Notes: a model not told the origin generated them from the sequence alone. A DNA stretch of 64,000 bases from Panicum virgatum (GCF_016808335.1 NC_053141.1:3237326-3301325); one strand, 5' to 3'; shown: positions 46,591 through 58,153, counted from the first letter of the stretch. A program made the numbers and translations.

Positions 46591-48489
46591 CTGAAGTAAG
46601 CTCCGGAGTGAGCCAATACCCTGATCATCCACTCTGTCGGGTTCTGCAGGAACAATAACAATTAACAACAAATAAATTAAAGAAGCTGCCGCTAGCTGGT
46701 GCTCACATTGTTGTTAATACGAAACATTCGAGAAAATTAACTTTCTGCATCTATACCTGGGGAGAGGCAAAAGATTTTTTTTATCTTTATCTCGCTTGCA
46801 AGATCGAGCGGTGTGTAGCCGACCCTGTTGACAAGGTTGAGCTTCACATCCCTGTTCCCCACGAGATGGCCGAAAATGGACTCGTCCCTGTTCTTTGACA
46901 GCCAGATGTAGTGCAGTATTTCCATCATTGTCCTTCATGTTAAGAATGTTGGTAAACGTCGGGTTTCCGCACACGAACTTGACCACGTCTGTCTTCTTGT
47001 TCTCGACGGCGACATGGAGGAATGTCCTGCCCCTGCTGTCCCGTGGGGTTGGGGCTTCATCAGGTGGTGGATGGTTTAGCAATGCGCGTACCGCGTCCAT
47101 TGCGCCAACGGAAGCAGCTACGTGGATGGGGCGCATCCCGTTGTCATCCGCCTTGTTTATGCCTTCTCCAAGCAGAAGCGTTGTTACACCCTCAACTCCA
47201 GCCGATGCTGCAAAGTGAAGAGGTATGCTTCCAGAATTATCAGATGCATTCCTCCGATCTGGTTTCTCATCTATAACTCTCTGGGTAAGATCTGCCATGC
47301 ATCAAGTGTTTAATTTCCTAGTATCAGTAGTCTGTCTGCTGATAGTACCTAGCAAATTAAGAAGCATCTGATCTTATTTACCTTTACTCCGAAGAGCAGC
47401 GATGTGCAGCGCATTTTGCCCATCTGGTCCACCGTACGACAGGGAGTCACCAAAGGTTGCAATGAGATCCATAGCGATGTCGCTGTATCCCAGGAAGATG
47501 GCGAGATATAGCGGAGGCATGCCGTTGATGTTCCGTTTATCCGCAAACTCACGCAAATTTTCTTGCCTGACGCCACTACGCCGCCTCACTGCTGCGTGCA
47601 GCGCCGTCTCCTTTTCTGCTTCTCGTTCGTAGAATGGTCCGGATGCATTCTGACTTCCAGCTTCGGTCCCTTGACGTCTGTCAAGAAGCAGCTATAGTTA
47701 TTAAATTTTCTATTGAAAAAAATCTAAATTATGCCCCTCAATTTTAGTCAAAGTTCTGATAACTCCATAAACTATGCCCTTTGGTTATAATTACCCCTAC
47801 TACGATTTGTTCCTTTCATTTCTCCATGCATAGGTGGAGTTTTAAGTTGAAATTTTATAAAATGATAGTACACATCATAACACAGGTTAGATAAAACATG
47901 TCATAATTTTTTATCATTATTTTCATAGGGTAGGATATTTAATAATAAATTAATCATTGGAATTCAAAATTATATGAAAAATAATGTGAAAAAATATAAT
48001 AATTTTTTAATATGCATTGTGATGTCCACTAGTACCATGCAAAATTTGAAATTAAAATTTAACTTGTGTATGAATTTATGGGGTAAAATAAATTAAATGA
48101 CATATTTTAGGGGTTAAATTGAATCAAATTATAGTTTAGAGGGTTATTCATACTTTGGCTATATTAGAAGAGAGTAAATTGAACTTTTTTCCTTTTCTAC
48201 TGAGCTTATACAAGAATAGATATCCCGAGACCTCTATTCTGCTAATTAGCTAGCCAACAGTATTTTTCTCTCACACCAAACCAGCACCAGCCACCAGCCA
48301 GCCAGTAGTAATTTTCTCTCACAACAAACCAGCAGCAGCCAGCAGAACAGAGTGTAGTTGTGGTCTTGGGGATCGTGCACTAGCTTAAAAAGGAATATAA
48401 TAAGAAGAGGGCTGAGCTTAGATATTCAGCATTGGGTTGCATAATTGATCATCACCATGTATGAAAGACCTACAGGACCTTTCATCGAC

Positions 48490-48617
48490 ATAAAAATACT
48501 GGTGGAAATTAGACCGTACTAACTAATAATACTAGTAGTATGGGGTCCAATTCCTAGTATAGGTCTAATTCCCACCTGTATTTTTGTCGTGGATGGATAA
48601 CACTTTTTCTAGTAGTG
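48490..48617. mobile_element. CACTA-type terminus with hairpin
   Basis: Arms AATTAGACC and GGTCTAATT with flanking AAAAATAC and GTATTTTT form a stem-loop at about 48490-48592, followed by TTTTCTAGTAGTG ending at 48617, the inverse of CACTACTAGAAAA. The other end was not found. Confidence 0.5.
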
Positions 48618-48718
48618 CCACACAGATCCCCCCCTATATATAGTACATGTGTGTTTTCTATGTCTGCTATTATAAAAAAATGCTAACTATATTGATGACC
48701 TAGCTAAAAGAAAGAAAT

Positions 48719-48824
48719 TGAGGATGACAAGTGCCTATTTTGTTGTGAGGAATAAACAATCCACCATTTATTATTTTTTGATTGCAGTGCAGCTAAACAT
48801 ATGTGGAATGCTTTGGCTGTGGTG
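48719..48824 (+). pseudogene. LINE reverse-transcriptase zinc-binding relic
   Basis: Reads DDKCLFC, a stop, then TIHHLLFFDCSAAKHMWNAL, which fits the zf-RVT domain (CxxC...HLFF.C..A...W) at the carboxyl end of plant LINE ORF2. About 35 codons survive. Confidence 0.5.
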
Positions 48825-49440
48825 TGATAAGACAAGTTTCTTTTAATTAGCATAGGATTCGAGCCTTTTTTTCATGCTTTTTTTAGTTACCATAAGTTTC
48901 TTTTTTCATAGCCAATAATTTCTCTTACAGTAGTGGCAATTGTAATAGTATTAGTCTATCAACCTTTGCTCCGGCACATGATATATAGTTTTGAGAGACA
49001 TAAGTATTAGAATTTTTTTTAAAAAAATATCTCATCTAGCTAATAATCAAAATTGCATACCTTGTTGTCTCTCTTATTTGTTAAATATTCTAGCACAATA
49101 CTACTGTAGATACATACTTATATAGTTTTTGCGATGTATCTAGATATAGTATATATTTAGAATAAAAACTATGAATCTAGAAAACTTAAGAGGACACGTA
49201 TATAATTTGGAACTGATCAGTGCATACTAATTTGCTTATCAAACGTAAGCAAAGGAAACTAATTAAAGATCAACTTGCCTCGGGTATGGATCGATATTTA
49301 TTCTGACATGGTTCCCTGCGGGTGGATCACCGGCGGCAGCCTGCCGTCCTGCCGCCGCGAGTTTGGAATTGGAGGGGTTGCAGGTGGTACGGAAGTCGAG
49401 GCGATCCCGTCTGCCAATTTTGTCGTCGTGAGCTAGCTAG

Positions 49441-50672
49441 CTGCGCTTTGGCTTGTTCTTGCAACGACTTGGCACACTTGGTTCATATATACACGCATGC
49501 AGGGCCAGCAAGTTGGGCTAGCTGGGGACGGAAATGCAATTGATGCGTGCCCGTGCTACCGAACGGGCGTTGGGTCATCAGTTGGCCTAGCGGGCTAGCT
49601 GCTAGTGGCACAAGTTTATGAGCTTAATTAAACTAGCTATATAGTACACCAGCAGAGGCGAAATCTCCATCCAAGCTTTAGTTTGCAAGAGGTCAGATTT
49701 GTTTTTTTAGGCTTTTTACGTACACATGCAGCGCATTGACATTTATTTGCTTCTTCGCTGACCAAAAGCCAAAGACACGACGGCCCGTTTGCATCCCCGC
49801 GGCTAAACTTAGTCCTTTTGTTTGCATTGAATACAAATTAAGAGAAGTACAATATGAGTTAATTGCTGAGCAAATTGCATAGATAAAGTCCAATTGATGG
49901 TTATCAGTCCTAATTAGCTCACGTTCAGTCCATTAACATAACTAGAGCTAAACATTAGGATGGAGTTCTTCTGTTTTAGCCCATCCAAACAGGTCGACCA
50001 CGTCCAATAATTATGGTTAATGGATCCGTGTCAAGCAAGTGAAGCAACGTACCTAGTATGGATGCTTTGACTAGACATCAGCTGTTCTACGATCATTGGG
50101 ATGTGATGTATCAAGACATTCCGATACTTCCTAAATTATCTCTAGCGTGCAATAGAAGTACATGACTCATTCTCCATGATAGCGATTAGCGAAGAACATA
50201 TAAATATGCTAATTATAAGAATGCAAGTAGCTGAACAAATTAAAAGAATGCGCATGCATAATTTAACTGTGTGCATGTTGCATCTGTAGAGAACCCAGAG
50301 GGCGGGGCGACGACTTTCTTTGTCAACTTGGGGGCGTTAACAAACTGCCCCGTGCATTAGTTCGTTCACTCAATATACGAATGCGACGACTTCCTGCAAT
50401 TTGCAAATGTATCGCGTTAAGCAAAGAAACAAAAAGCTACTCTTTATTTGTCTGTTTTCCTTAATTTCTTTGGATTCTGATCTGCGGGCGGCATGGCCAT
50501 CCTCGCTTCATCCACCTTAATCCACCTTAATTAAGAGCAAAATAATAGAGCTGGAATATCCATCTCACTGTTCACTTAACCTAAAAACCTAAGGGGAAAA
50601 TTACTCCTTTTGAGTATATGCCAATTAGCAGACACGAAGTGGGTGGTTTAAGTATACAATTGATGTAACTTA
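49441..50672. other. No gene seen; upstream of ankyrin gene
   Basis: Probable promoter side of the ankyrin gene and spacer. No exon, repeat or clear TATA element that I can support. Confidence 0.4.
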
Positions 50673-51353
50673 GAGAATCTCCGAGAGCTTTTTCAAATTA
50701 CACTAGCCAAATCCTATTTAGCTAGCCATTTAACTATCCGAAGGATGAGAAATCCAACAGCTTCTCCATCTATTCCCCTCTCCATCCATCCAACTCCACT
50801 CCATCCCCTTCTCCCGCTGACAAGTGGACCCACGATCCATCTTCTTCGCGAACTGCATCCGTGTCATCCACCTCCCGCCGGCTGCGTCCTCCCCCCAGCG
50901 CTGGAGCTCCGCTCAGCGGCTGAGCTCCGCCCGCCCAGGGGAGTTCGCGCCGGATCTCCGCTTGCCCAGCAGAGCTCGTGCCGGAGCTCTGCTCTGCCTA
51001 GGGGAGCTCGCGGAGGGGTGCTGGAGTCCACCTGGGGGAGCTCGCTGAGGGAGCACCGGAGTTGCACGGAGGGGGCGCCGGCGGGAGGGGGCGCTGGAGC
51101 TGCACGGAGGGGGCACCGACGGGAGGGGGCGTCGAGCTATAGGCGAGTGCGGAGGAGAAGAGGAGGGGGAGGGCGCGGGAGGGCTGGGATGGCAAGCGCT
51201 CAGCGCTAGGCAAAGATGCCTATAGGCGTCCCCTGGATACCGAGCAATGATAGAAGACGAGGTAGATGCTGTTTCTGTTGGATGGAGGTTTTTCGTCTTC
51301 CTTTTCTTTTTTTAGCTAACTCACCCAATATACAAGAGCTCTTGGAGATGCTC
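50673..51353. mobile_element. Tourist/PIF-like element with GC-rich cargo
   Basis: Ends GAGAATCTCCGAGAGCT and the inverse AGCTCTTGGAGATGCTC, with TTA on both sides, the PIF/Harbinger target preference. The 681 bases contain GC-rich DNA at 50860-51200 made of repeats with GAGCTCCG and GGGGGCGCCGG. Overlapping open frames there are not accepted as genes. Confidence 0.65.
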
Positions 51354-51369
51354 TTATACTCACTTCTTT

Positions 51370-51864
51370 CACTACTAAAGAAATCTCTTTTTGTCCCGGT
51401 TGCCAACCCCATTTAGTCCCGACGGTAGCAACCCGGACTACGAAGCCGGGACTAAAGATTCCGCCACTCAGGAATTGAACCTAAGACTTCTTGCCTTGCA
51501 CACAACTTCCTTGCCACCCCACCTACATAGTGCATGTGACTCTATATGAGATCTCTTCCTTTTGAATTAACCCATAGAGAACCCTTTAGTCCGGGTTGGT
51601 GGTACCAATCGGGACTAAATGGTCCTTTAGTCCGGGTTGGAGCCACCAACCGGGACTAAAGGGTTACCCTTTGGTCCGGGTTGGTGGTACATACCAACCG
51701 GGACTAAAGACTTAGTCTTTTATTCTCGGTTGGTGGCTCCTACTAGGACTAAAGAGCCCTTTCGTCCCCTAGCCTTTGGAACTGGGACTAAAGGGCTCTT
51801 TGGTCCCGGGTCCAATACTTGCTGGGCCAAATATAAAGGATCAAAGCCCCTTTCTATAGTAGTG
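51370..51864. mobile_element. Non-autonomous CACTA element
   Basis: 495 bases, left end CACTACTAAAGAAA, right end the inverse of CACTACTATAGAAA, with TTT on both sides. The inside holds several subterminal repeats such as AACCGGGACTAAA and its complement TTTAGTCC(C)GGTT, a hallmark of grass CACTA elements that bind their own transposase there. Confidence 0.85.
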
Positions 51865-52014
51865 TTTGGTTTTGTTGAACCTATACTGCTACATAGTAAA
51901 GTTTAGTCGTTATGGCTTGGTTGGCATATAAAATGTGAATAAAAAACAATATAACGTAGCGAAAGACATAATTTACACTAAATCTATAACATTTGGATCC
52001 AAATCTGCAACACA

Positions 52015-52125
52015 CACTACTAGGAAAAAGCCTTATAGTACTGGACCGGTGACGCAACCGGTATTGTTGCTCACCACCGGTTGGATGGCCCGGTACTGCT
52101 ACATATCGGCACCAAAGTATAAAAT
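52015..52125. mobile_element. CACTA terminus, one end only
   Basis: CACTACTAGGAAAAAG followed by ACCGGT-rich subterminal repeats (GACCGGTGACGCAACCGGT, CACCACCGGTTGG). No matching second end was found in the window. Confidence 0.55.
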
Positions 52126-52168
52126 GTTAAAAAAAATATTTCAAATCTAGGAAGCCACCAAGCGGTCA

Positions 52169-52438
52169 TTAAGCAGGTAGCGGCGGCGGCTCGTTGCTCG
52201 CACCTTCGCGGTGCGCCTGCAGCCTGCAGGTCGGAGCAGGGCCGGCGGCGTGCGTCGATATGGTGGTGCCGCTACTCGGAAGCCGGTCAGTAATGGCCGC
52301 GACGACCACGCGAATGAGCCCAAGTGGAGTTGGAGTAGACAGAGCAAGAAGGTACACGATCCACGTCGTCTCCCACGCCACCAAACACATCGGGTCGTAG
52401 TACAACATGACAAAACACGCGCGGCAGACCAAATCCAT
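52169..52438 (-). CDS. Unassigned small protein, two hydrophobic segments
   Basis: 89 residues from ATG at 52438. Hydrophobic stretches CFVMLYYDPMCLVAW and TTWIVYLLAL could form one or two membrane spans, followed by TPLGLIRVVVAAITDRLP, which is shared with 41600-41860. The tail is polar. The shared block shows that this is a real repeated sequence, but whether it is expressed or a fragment of a larger spliced gene is unknown; a frame at 52287-52598 on the same strand overlaps it. Confidence 0.35.
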   Translation of the reverse strand: MDLVCRACFVMLYYDPMCLVAWETTWIVYLLALSTPTPLGLIRVVVAAITDRLPSSGTTISTHAAGPAPTCRLQAHREGASNEPPPLPA

Positions 52439-53129
52439 GTCCAGATACTAACCACGCAGCGATCGAGGAGATGGCGAGCCTCCGCAGCTGCCATATATAT
52501 ATGATCGATCCATCATCCATGGTGCAGAGGGTCGTCGTCAGGCATGCCTCCGCAGCTGCGGGCGAGCAAGCCACCACGGAGATGGCGAGGGAGGCCAAGA
52601 GGAGGCGGCGCGATCGTGGCGATCAAGACTCAGATGCTGCGCTGCAGCCACCAGGGCCGCCGCCGCTTCAAGACCTCACCGGCGGGGGCGCGACTCGACC
52701 ATCTTCTACCTCGCCTGCCTCGTTGTCTATAACGCCGCGCGGCCATCTGTAACACCACGAGTGTTAATCACCTTGTATTAAGGCTAAGCACACGATTAAC
52801 CTCATTATTAGCACTGAATTTGCGTACATAAAAATGTTGAATAAAAATTTATACCAAAAATTTTCACATGAGATCCTTTAACAAGTTTTCAAAATGAAAT
52901 CAAATTGAATTCTAGTCTAAACATCTAAATGCATGAAATGATAAGTTCAAGTATGGTCAAAAATTTTGCTCAGTTTCCAAATGATAAAAATATGAGTTTG
53001 CAAAGATTGGAACAAAGATTATAAGAATTTGAGTTGTCTCGGTCGGGACCGGTCTGACCGGTGAGACCGACCGGTCTGACCGGTTGTGAGCGATCTTATC
53101 CATTTCTTTTGACTAATAACAAATAAAAG

Positions 53130-53245
53130 CATCTCACTCTCCCTCTCCCTCCCTCACAGCTCACTCCCTCTCCCTCACGTCACTCCCTCTCTCCCTCTCT
53201 CACTCACGTGCCCTCCCTCTCCCTCACAAGCTCTCCCTCTCCATG
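53130..53245. repeat. CT-rich microsatellite tract
   Basis: Repeats of CTCCCT and CTCACT on the plus strand, such as may occur in the leader of a plant transcription unit. Confidence 0.7.
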
Positions 53246-53573
53246 AGGCCCTAGAGTGCAAATCCTCCATCTAAACTTCATTCTAAGGCCAAGGAAGCTT
53301 CCAATCGGGTGGGGGACCTTCCTCCCCATGAGCTCCTCCCCGGGTACCTTGGATTTTGAGCTCTTGGTGCAAGCAAGGTTCATTCAAGGTATTTACACTT
53401 GTGACGGCCCGATCTATCTTTCTAGGAGGTCCTAAGTGATTTCTTTTGGTCAATCATCTCTATATGCATCCCTCAACTAGGATCTAAAAGGGTTTTGATT
53501 TTGGTGGGTTAGTTTTTCCCCGAGGAGGATTTTTGTTTTTGGGCGATTTCTGTTTTGGCTGAAAATGTACTTA

Positions 53574-53700
53574 TCGGAACTTCCTACACTTTTGTCGGAA
53601 CTTCCTATGAATTAATTTGGGTAAACCGAGCACCCTTTATCAGAACTTACCTGAAACTTCCGGCTGTTGTCGGAACTTCCTACAACGGGGTCGGAACTTT
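53574..53700. repeat. Repeated TCGGAACTT(C/T)C motif
   Basis: TCGGAACTTCCTA at 53574 and 53595, again at 53670, and TCGGAACTTTC at 53691; a further degenerate copy (CAGAACTTACC) is at 53641. The core GGAACTTCC is a palindrome around one base. Confidence 0.75.
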
Positions 53701-54263
53701 CTGTCAGCACTGTGTAACAGTAATTGTAAAATACATAGAAAATTTCAGAAAAATTATAAAAATGCAAAACTAATTTCCTTAGCTTCGTACTTTCATGCTC
53801 TATATGGTAGAACCATGAAATGTATAATTTGTCAACTTTTTATGTACAATTTTAATTAGGCTACATAAATGCTTCTATAACTCATTAATTGCATAAATGG
53901 AGTTGAGAATTTACTAAAAACATAAAACCAGTTTGGATAACTTTGTTTAGACTTGTGTAAGGTTTAGTTAACCTTTGCATGTGTAGTTGTAGCTTGCAAT
54001 GTGTAAACTTAGGGCATGCATCGGTTAGGAACCGGTCTGACCGGTAGTGTAGCCAGTATCAATATAGGACCGGTCTGACCGGTAGCGTTAGGGCTGACAG
54101 GCGTAATTGGGTGCAAAATCGTAATGCTTATACGCGATCAATAGTTACTTTGTGCTGGTAGAATTGTATTTGTGTTACTTATTTTCGTATGCATTTACCT
54201 GGCATATCATATGCATACATGTAGAGCTTGTAGCGAGAATGACGTCTACGAATGGATTGTGAA

Positions 54264-54660
54264 CACTACTACAAAACAGGGTTTTAGTAACATCAACTTA
54301 TGTTACTATAGCTCAATAAATGTGTTACTATGAGATTTAGTAACACATGTTGTTAGTGTTTCTATATGCGATGTTACTATAGTATTTTCTATTGTAACAA
54401 AATAGATGTGTTCCTTTAGATCCAAAAAAGTGTTACTATATTGTAACTCAATTAGTGATCTAGTGGAACATTTCTCAAGTGTTACAATAGTTATCTTTTG
54501 TAACCTTTTTTTAACTCTAGTAACACTTTCCCATTGGTATAGAGAACATCGTTTGGAAAAAATGGAACATTTGGTTCGTAACACATATTTTACTTATTGT
54601 AACACATTTGAATTTTTCAAAAAAAATTGTTACGCATTGCAGAAGCCAAATAATGGTGCA
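54264..54660. mobile_element. CACTA-like end with GTTACTA repeats
   Basis: CACTACTACAAAACAGGG at 54264 is followed by many GTAACA/TGTTACTA repeats in both orientations up to about 54640, the usual subterminal pattern of CACTA elements. The second terminus is not visible. Confidence 0.55.
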
Positions 54661-55053
54661 TTACATTTTTTCGAGTGAGCATCACACAACGCTCAATCAC
54701 ACAAACCACAATTTTCAGTAATCACTAGAATGTAGAAAGGGAACATATGTACAAAATATACATCATGTGGTAGTGTGTATATATATAAGAATAACTGTAG
54801 GCAAATATACATTGTAGCAAAGAGTACACAATCTTTACTATTGGAAAGGAAAATTCAATTATGTATTGAGAAATCTTGAAATTCATTGTTTCTTGATCCA
54901 TTCTCGAATGCATCCAAATAAGAATTCGGCCATTGACCATATCAACCTGCATAGAGAAATTATGCTTGTTGTAATATTATATATTAAAAAAATTAATTAT
55001 AGCATACACAATTGGAAGGCCAAGCAACCAGTACTCCTTCGGCATGAATAAGA
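54661..55053. other. No gene seen
   Basis: AT-rich spacer between the CACTA-like end and the BED/hAT relic. Confidence 0.4.
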
Positions 55054-56510
55054 TTAATGATCTGCATCAGTGCTTGCACAACACTCTTCAATGTAATATG
55101 CATACAGCTTGTTGATCTTATTTGTCACCTTGGTGATGTATTTTTCTGCTTCTGAACCAAATGCTCTTTCGAAACTGAATTCAATGTACCTGAGTTTGTA
55201 CCGGGGGTCCAGTGCCAGTGGTACTGACCAGATTAGATACGAATCTTGTATAGCCTCATCCAAATCTTCACTCGCCTCTCCAAGAACATCGTCTATGGGC
55301 TTTTTATCATCAAGATAATCATATCCGCCTTGAACCTCTGTGTCTTCTCCACTAACCCGTGCTAGTTCAGAATGCAAGATTTCCTTCAGCTTAAGCAACT
55401 CTGCAAGACACAGATTCGAAGTGGGAGAGGAGGCAGAAATTTTCTGAATGCCGCGGCACACCTGCTTCCAGACCTTGCGCAATGGTTCCATAATTAATTC
55501 ACTGCATTCAAAGTCAGTAAAGCTCACACGAACTTCCAAAGAACTGTAGCATGAACACCAGTGTTCTTCGCATGCCCAATCGTAGTCCAGGTTAAGCTCC
55601 GAAAGAAGTTGCAGGCGCTCTTTTCTAGTCAAAGGCTCCATGTCCCGGAACAGTTTGATAGTGAAATATGAATCTGGAAGAAGGCATCGAGCAATGGAGT
55701 GAAGCACAGTGTCCACGTAGGTTGCAGCGGTACAACCTAGGTAGGCATGAGAATTTCTTCTCTTGTTGTAATTTCTCCTCTCGATGTAATTCAGAAGTTC
55801 AGCGTGAAAATCGTCACCAGATGCCACCATGGACGACAGCCTATCCTCAAGCTCTGAAACATAGAGAACATGCTGGACCTCCTCAAGATCATAATCAGCC
55901 ACATGGACTCCCAATATTGGACCACCATCCTTGAAATCATTCTCTGCACTCACGAAAGCATCCAGGACAAATTTACAAAGATCCCATTGATCATCTATGA
56001 AGTGGCATGCTATATAAATGACTCCCCTTGCCTCAGGTGTTTGAACTTTACCCACTGCCAAGCTGACCCTCCCAGGAGCGCGCCTTAGCCTGTCGAAAAG
56101 TTCCTTCCTTTCTTCGTCAAAGATCACATCGCACATCTCCTCAATGGCGACGCGCGAGGGCACCTCAAATCCAGGGTTGAGGCGGCGCACGAAGCTCCTG
56201 AAGTAGTCGTCCTCCACGAAAGACGGATCGTACCCACGCAGCGCGATCATCCGAGCAAGGTCTGCACTTGCATTTTCATCCCCGAGGGCAGCATGGCGTG
56301 ACGGAGCACCGGGCGGCGCCGACGACTGTGGCGTTCGTGCTCCTTCTTGTTTGTGAAACTTATTGAAGTGCCTCCACATGTTGCTGGTGCCGTCTTTTGT
56401 CTCGAGCACCTTATCATCAGGGCTGATGTTGCACCTCGCTTGGTCGAGCAAGTTCCCATGTCATCTGTCAAACGGGTGAAGTGCCTCCACACGTCAGACT
56501 TCTTGGGCAT
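55054..56510 (-). pseudogene. BED/hAT-derived protein, copy 2, both ends damaged
   Basis: Begins MPKKSDVWRHFTRLTDD at 56510, then a one-base loss near 56455 breaks the frame inside the BED finger. The second Cys of the expected CxxC is Ser (CNIS), so the zinc site is doubtful. From about 56450 a frame of 465 codons is intact, with RMIALRGYDPSFVEDDYFRS, GRVSLAVGKV, TVLHSIARCLLPD and LDPRYKLRYIEFSF. It ends at 55054 without the acidic run and hAT dimerization segment present in the copy at 39112. The two copies are the same orientation and clearly related over the middle. Confidence 0.75.
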
Positions 56511-57234
56511 CTTGCTTGCTTTGTGTTTGGTTGTGCTAGCGAAGAGATTAAGAGAACGGAACAAGTGACAAAAAGAAAAGAAATGAAGGGGCAAGCTTTG
56601 CTCAATATGAGAAGTAGTGGTAGCACTCTGACGGATAAACACTATTTTTCACTACAAGATTTGCTAAGCCGCAAGCTAATACTAGCTAGCCGGCAGTACT
56701 GAAGACTTGATTACGATCAAAGTAGTTCTGAACATGTAGTAGTGAACTGGAATCAAAAAGCGCAGAATGAATTCAAAGTCTCGGATGCAAAATCAGTTTT
56801 CGGATCAGGACTAAGAATGAAAAACACCTTGCTAATCCAATTCACAGTCGATTTGTCACCAGAGCAAGTTCAACTGATATGTATATGATCGACTGATTCC
56901 TCTTGCTAACCGCACAGGGATTCCTTTTTCTTTCAAGAACAGTAGGCGAGAGCGAGACAGAATATATATATTAAAGGCGTGAAACCAAACTATCCAGGCG
57001 AATGAAGGAAATAACGGAAATTATGGAGAAGCAAGCAGGGGATGATTTGGGAACCTACAAGGTGATGGATGGTCTGATGGAGCACTAGCTCGCAGCTGAT
57101 GCGCACCTCGAGGGACAGAGCAGATCTCGGCGAGGCCGAGGCGCGTCTGGTCTTGTCAGGGGCAAAATGTGATGAGGCGAAGAGGTGGGCCAATGACTTC
57201 GTATCTGTATGCATGCTTGTCATTGCTTCCAACT
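56511..57234. other. Upstream of BED/hAT copy 2, no gene seen
   Basis: Mixed sequence; small open frames are not convincing. Confidence 0.4.
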
Positions 57235-57680
57235 ACTAGTTTTTTACTGGAAACACGGCGGACCCATTAAGGACCAGCCTGAACCTAAATTGCTGGTAAC
57301 CAACAGAACAACAGCAGGGGAGGAGATTACAACAACTTTAGTGGACCAGACGCAGCTGGACAAAGAGGAACAATGGTAAGAGAAGTAAATTAAATATTAC
57401 ATAAAAACAAGCTCCAGGCCTCGAGGCAAAGTTACGAACGGAGACTGAACACGGTTGCACCATATCGTAACTGAAGATCCCCACCTCGAAAAAAAAAAGA
57501 AGAAGAAAAACTGAAGATCCCCAGCACAACGTCGCAGGACAGCGTGTCTTGCTTCATCTTCCTGCCGAAGAACCATTGCATTGTGGCGCTTCTAAATGTT
57601 CCAGAGAATAGCAATGGGCATTGTGGAGATCATCTTCTGGTTGGGAATAACCGGATTGCCCTCTGGCCTCTGATATGTCC
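57235..57680 (-). pseudogene. LINE ORF2 carboxyl-terminal relic
   Basis: The minus strand reads AILWNI, stop, KRHNAMV and, with breaks, VLRRCAGDL, fitting the end of plant LINE ORF2 (ILW..WK.RN..VF, then LRRC..DL.LW). Downstream DNA could be its 3' untranslated end. Heavily decayed. Confidence 0.5.
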
Positions 57681-57939
57681 CTGGGTTGGATGAACTCGGC
57701 TCAATACACAAATGTCATGGTATATCTAAACTCTTAAAAGACCCAAAAGAAAGAAAAGTGAGAAATTACACAAGAGGCTTTGATACTACAACAGTCAAAA
57801 CCACAAGAATTACAATTGCTCATTACAATTACAAGTTTCTCAATGCAAGAAACACGGAGCTATTATCTCTCTTCAACCCAATGAAACTAACTTTGACACA
57901 ATACAAAACTGTTGACTCGATCTAGATGCATATCATATA
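57681..57939. other. No gene seen
   Basis: Spacer before the Stowaway MITE. Confidence 0.4.
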
Positions 57940-58086
57940 GTCTCTCGGTCCCAAATTATTAGTTGTTTTGACTTTTCTGGATACATCGATTTGGCTGTGC
58001 ACCTAGACATGATACATATCTAGATGCATAGTAAATTTGATATATTTAGAAAAGCCAAAACGATTAATGATTTACGATAGAGGGAG
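57940..58086. mobile_element. Stowaway MITE (Tc1/mariner type)
   Basis: 147 bases flanked by TA, ending in GAGGGAG with the partly matching start TCTCTCGGTCCCAAATTA. Internal text such as GTTTTGACTTTTCT and its inverse AGAAAAGCCAAAAC forms the hairpin typical of Stowaway. Confidence 0.8.
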
Positions 58087-58153
58087 TATATCTTTGCAAA
58101 AAAAAAAAACATGCACAACAATGGGACAGTACTTGGTCTGATAATTAACATGA

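Larger units (their letters stand above)
47700..49250. other. Large first intron of ankyrin gene, mostly transposon debris
   Basis: AT-rich. It includes two direct copies of a 45-base unit with TTTTCTCTCACA and AAACCAGCA at 48255-48345, a hairpin and CACTA-like terminus at 48490-48617, and a LINE relic at 48719-48824. Confidence 0.5.
45831..49440 (-). pseudogene. Ankyrin-repeat PGG-domain membrane protein, two frameshifts
   Basis: Minus-strand exons: a tentative first exon ending near 49281 (frame ...NHVRINIDPYPR, donor AG|GCAAGT), then 47382-47677, 46757-47291 and 45831-46643. The middle exons encode ankyrin repeats (ETALHAAVRR, PLYLAIFLGYSDIA, GQNALHIAALR, SIPLHFAASAG, MRPIHVAASVG, RTFLHVAVENK, YTPLDLASE). 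The last exon encodes the PGG region (MPGSYKIGGDPMAG) and four membrane spans. ACD6/ITN1-like proteins of this layout act in defence or stress signalling at membranes. Two one-base additions, in AAA near 46895 and in an A8 run near 46780, put the exons out of frame. No start ATG is visible in the proposed first exon. Confidence 0.8.
53048..54083. repeat. Four exact ACCGGTCTGACCGGT palindromes
   Basis: Copies at 53048-53062, 53070-53084, 54031-54045 and 54069-54083. They come as two close pairs, with start spacings of 22 and 38 bases, nearly 1 kb apart. The core CCGGTCTGACCGG is a perfect hyphenated palindrome. Confidence 0.85.
52748..54258. repeat. LTR-like stretch with two motif families
   Basis: It starts TGTAACACC, a common plant LTR start, then carries palindromes and short repeats listed separately, a CT-rich tract and an AT-rich end up to the CACTA-like end at 54264. 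I found no primer-binding site or second LTR, so the LTR label is a guess. No open frame is convincing. Confidence 0.35.
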
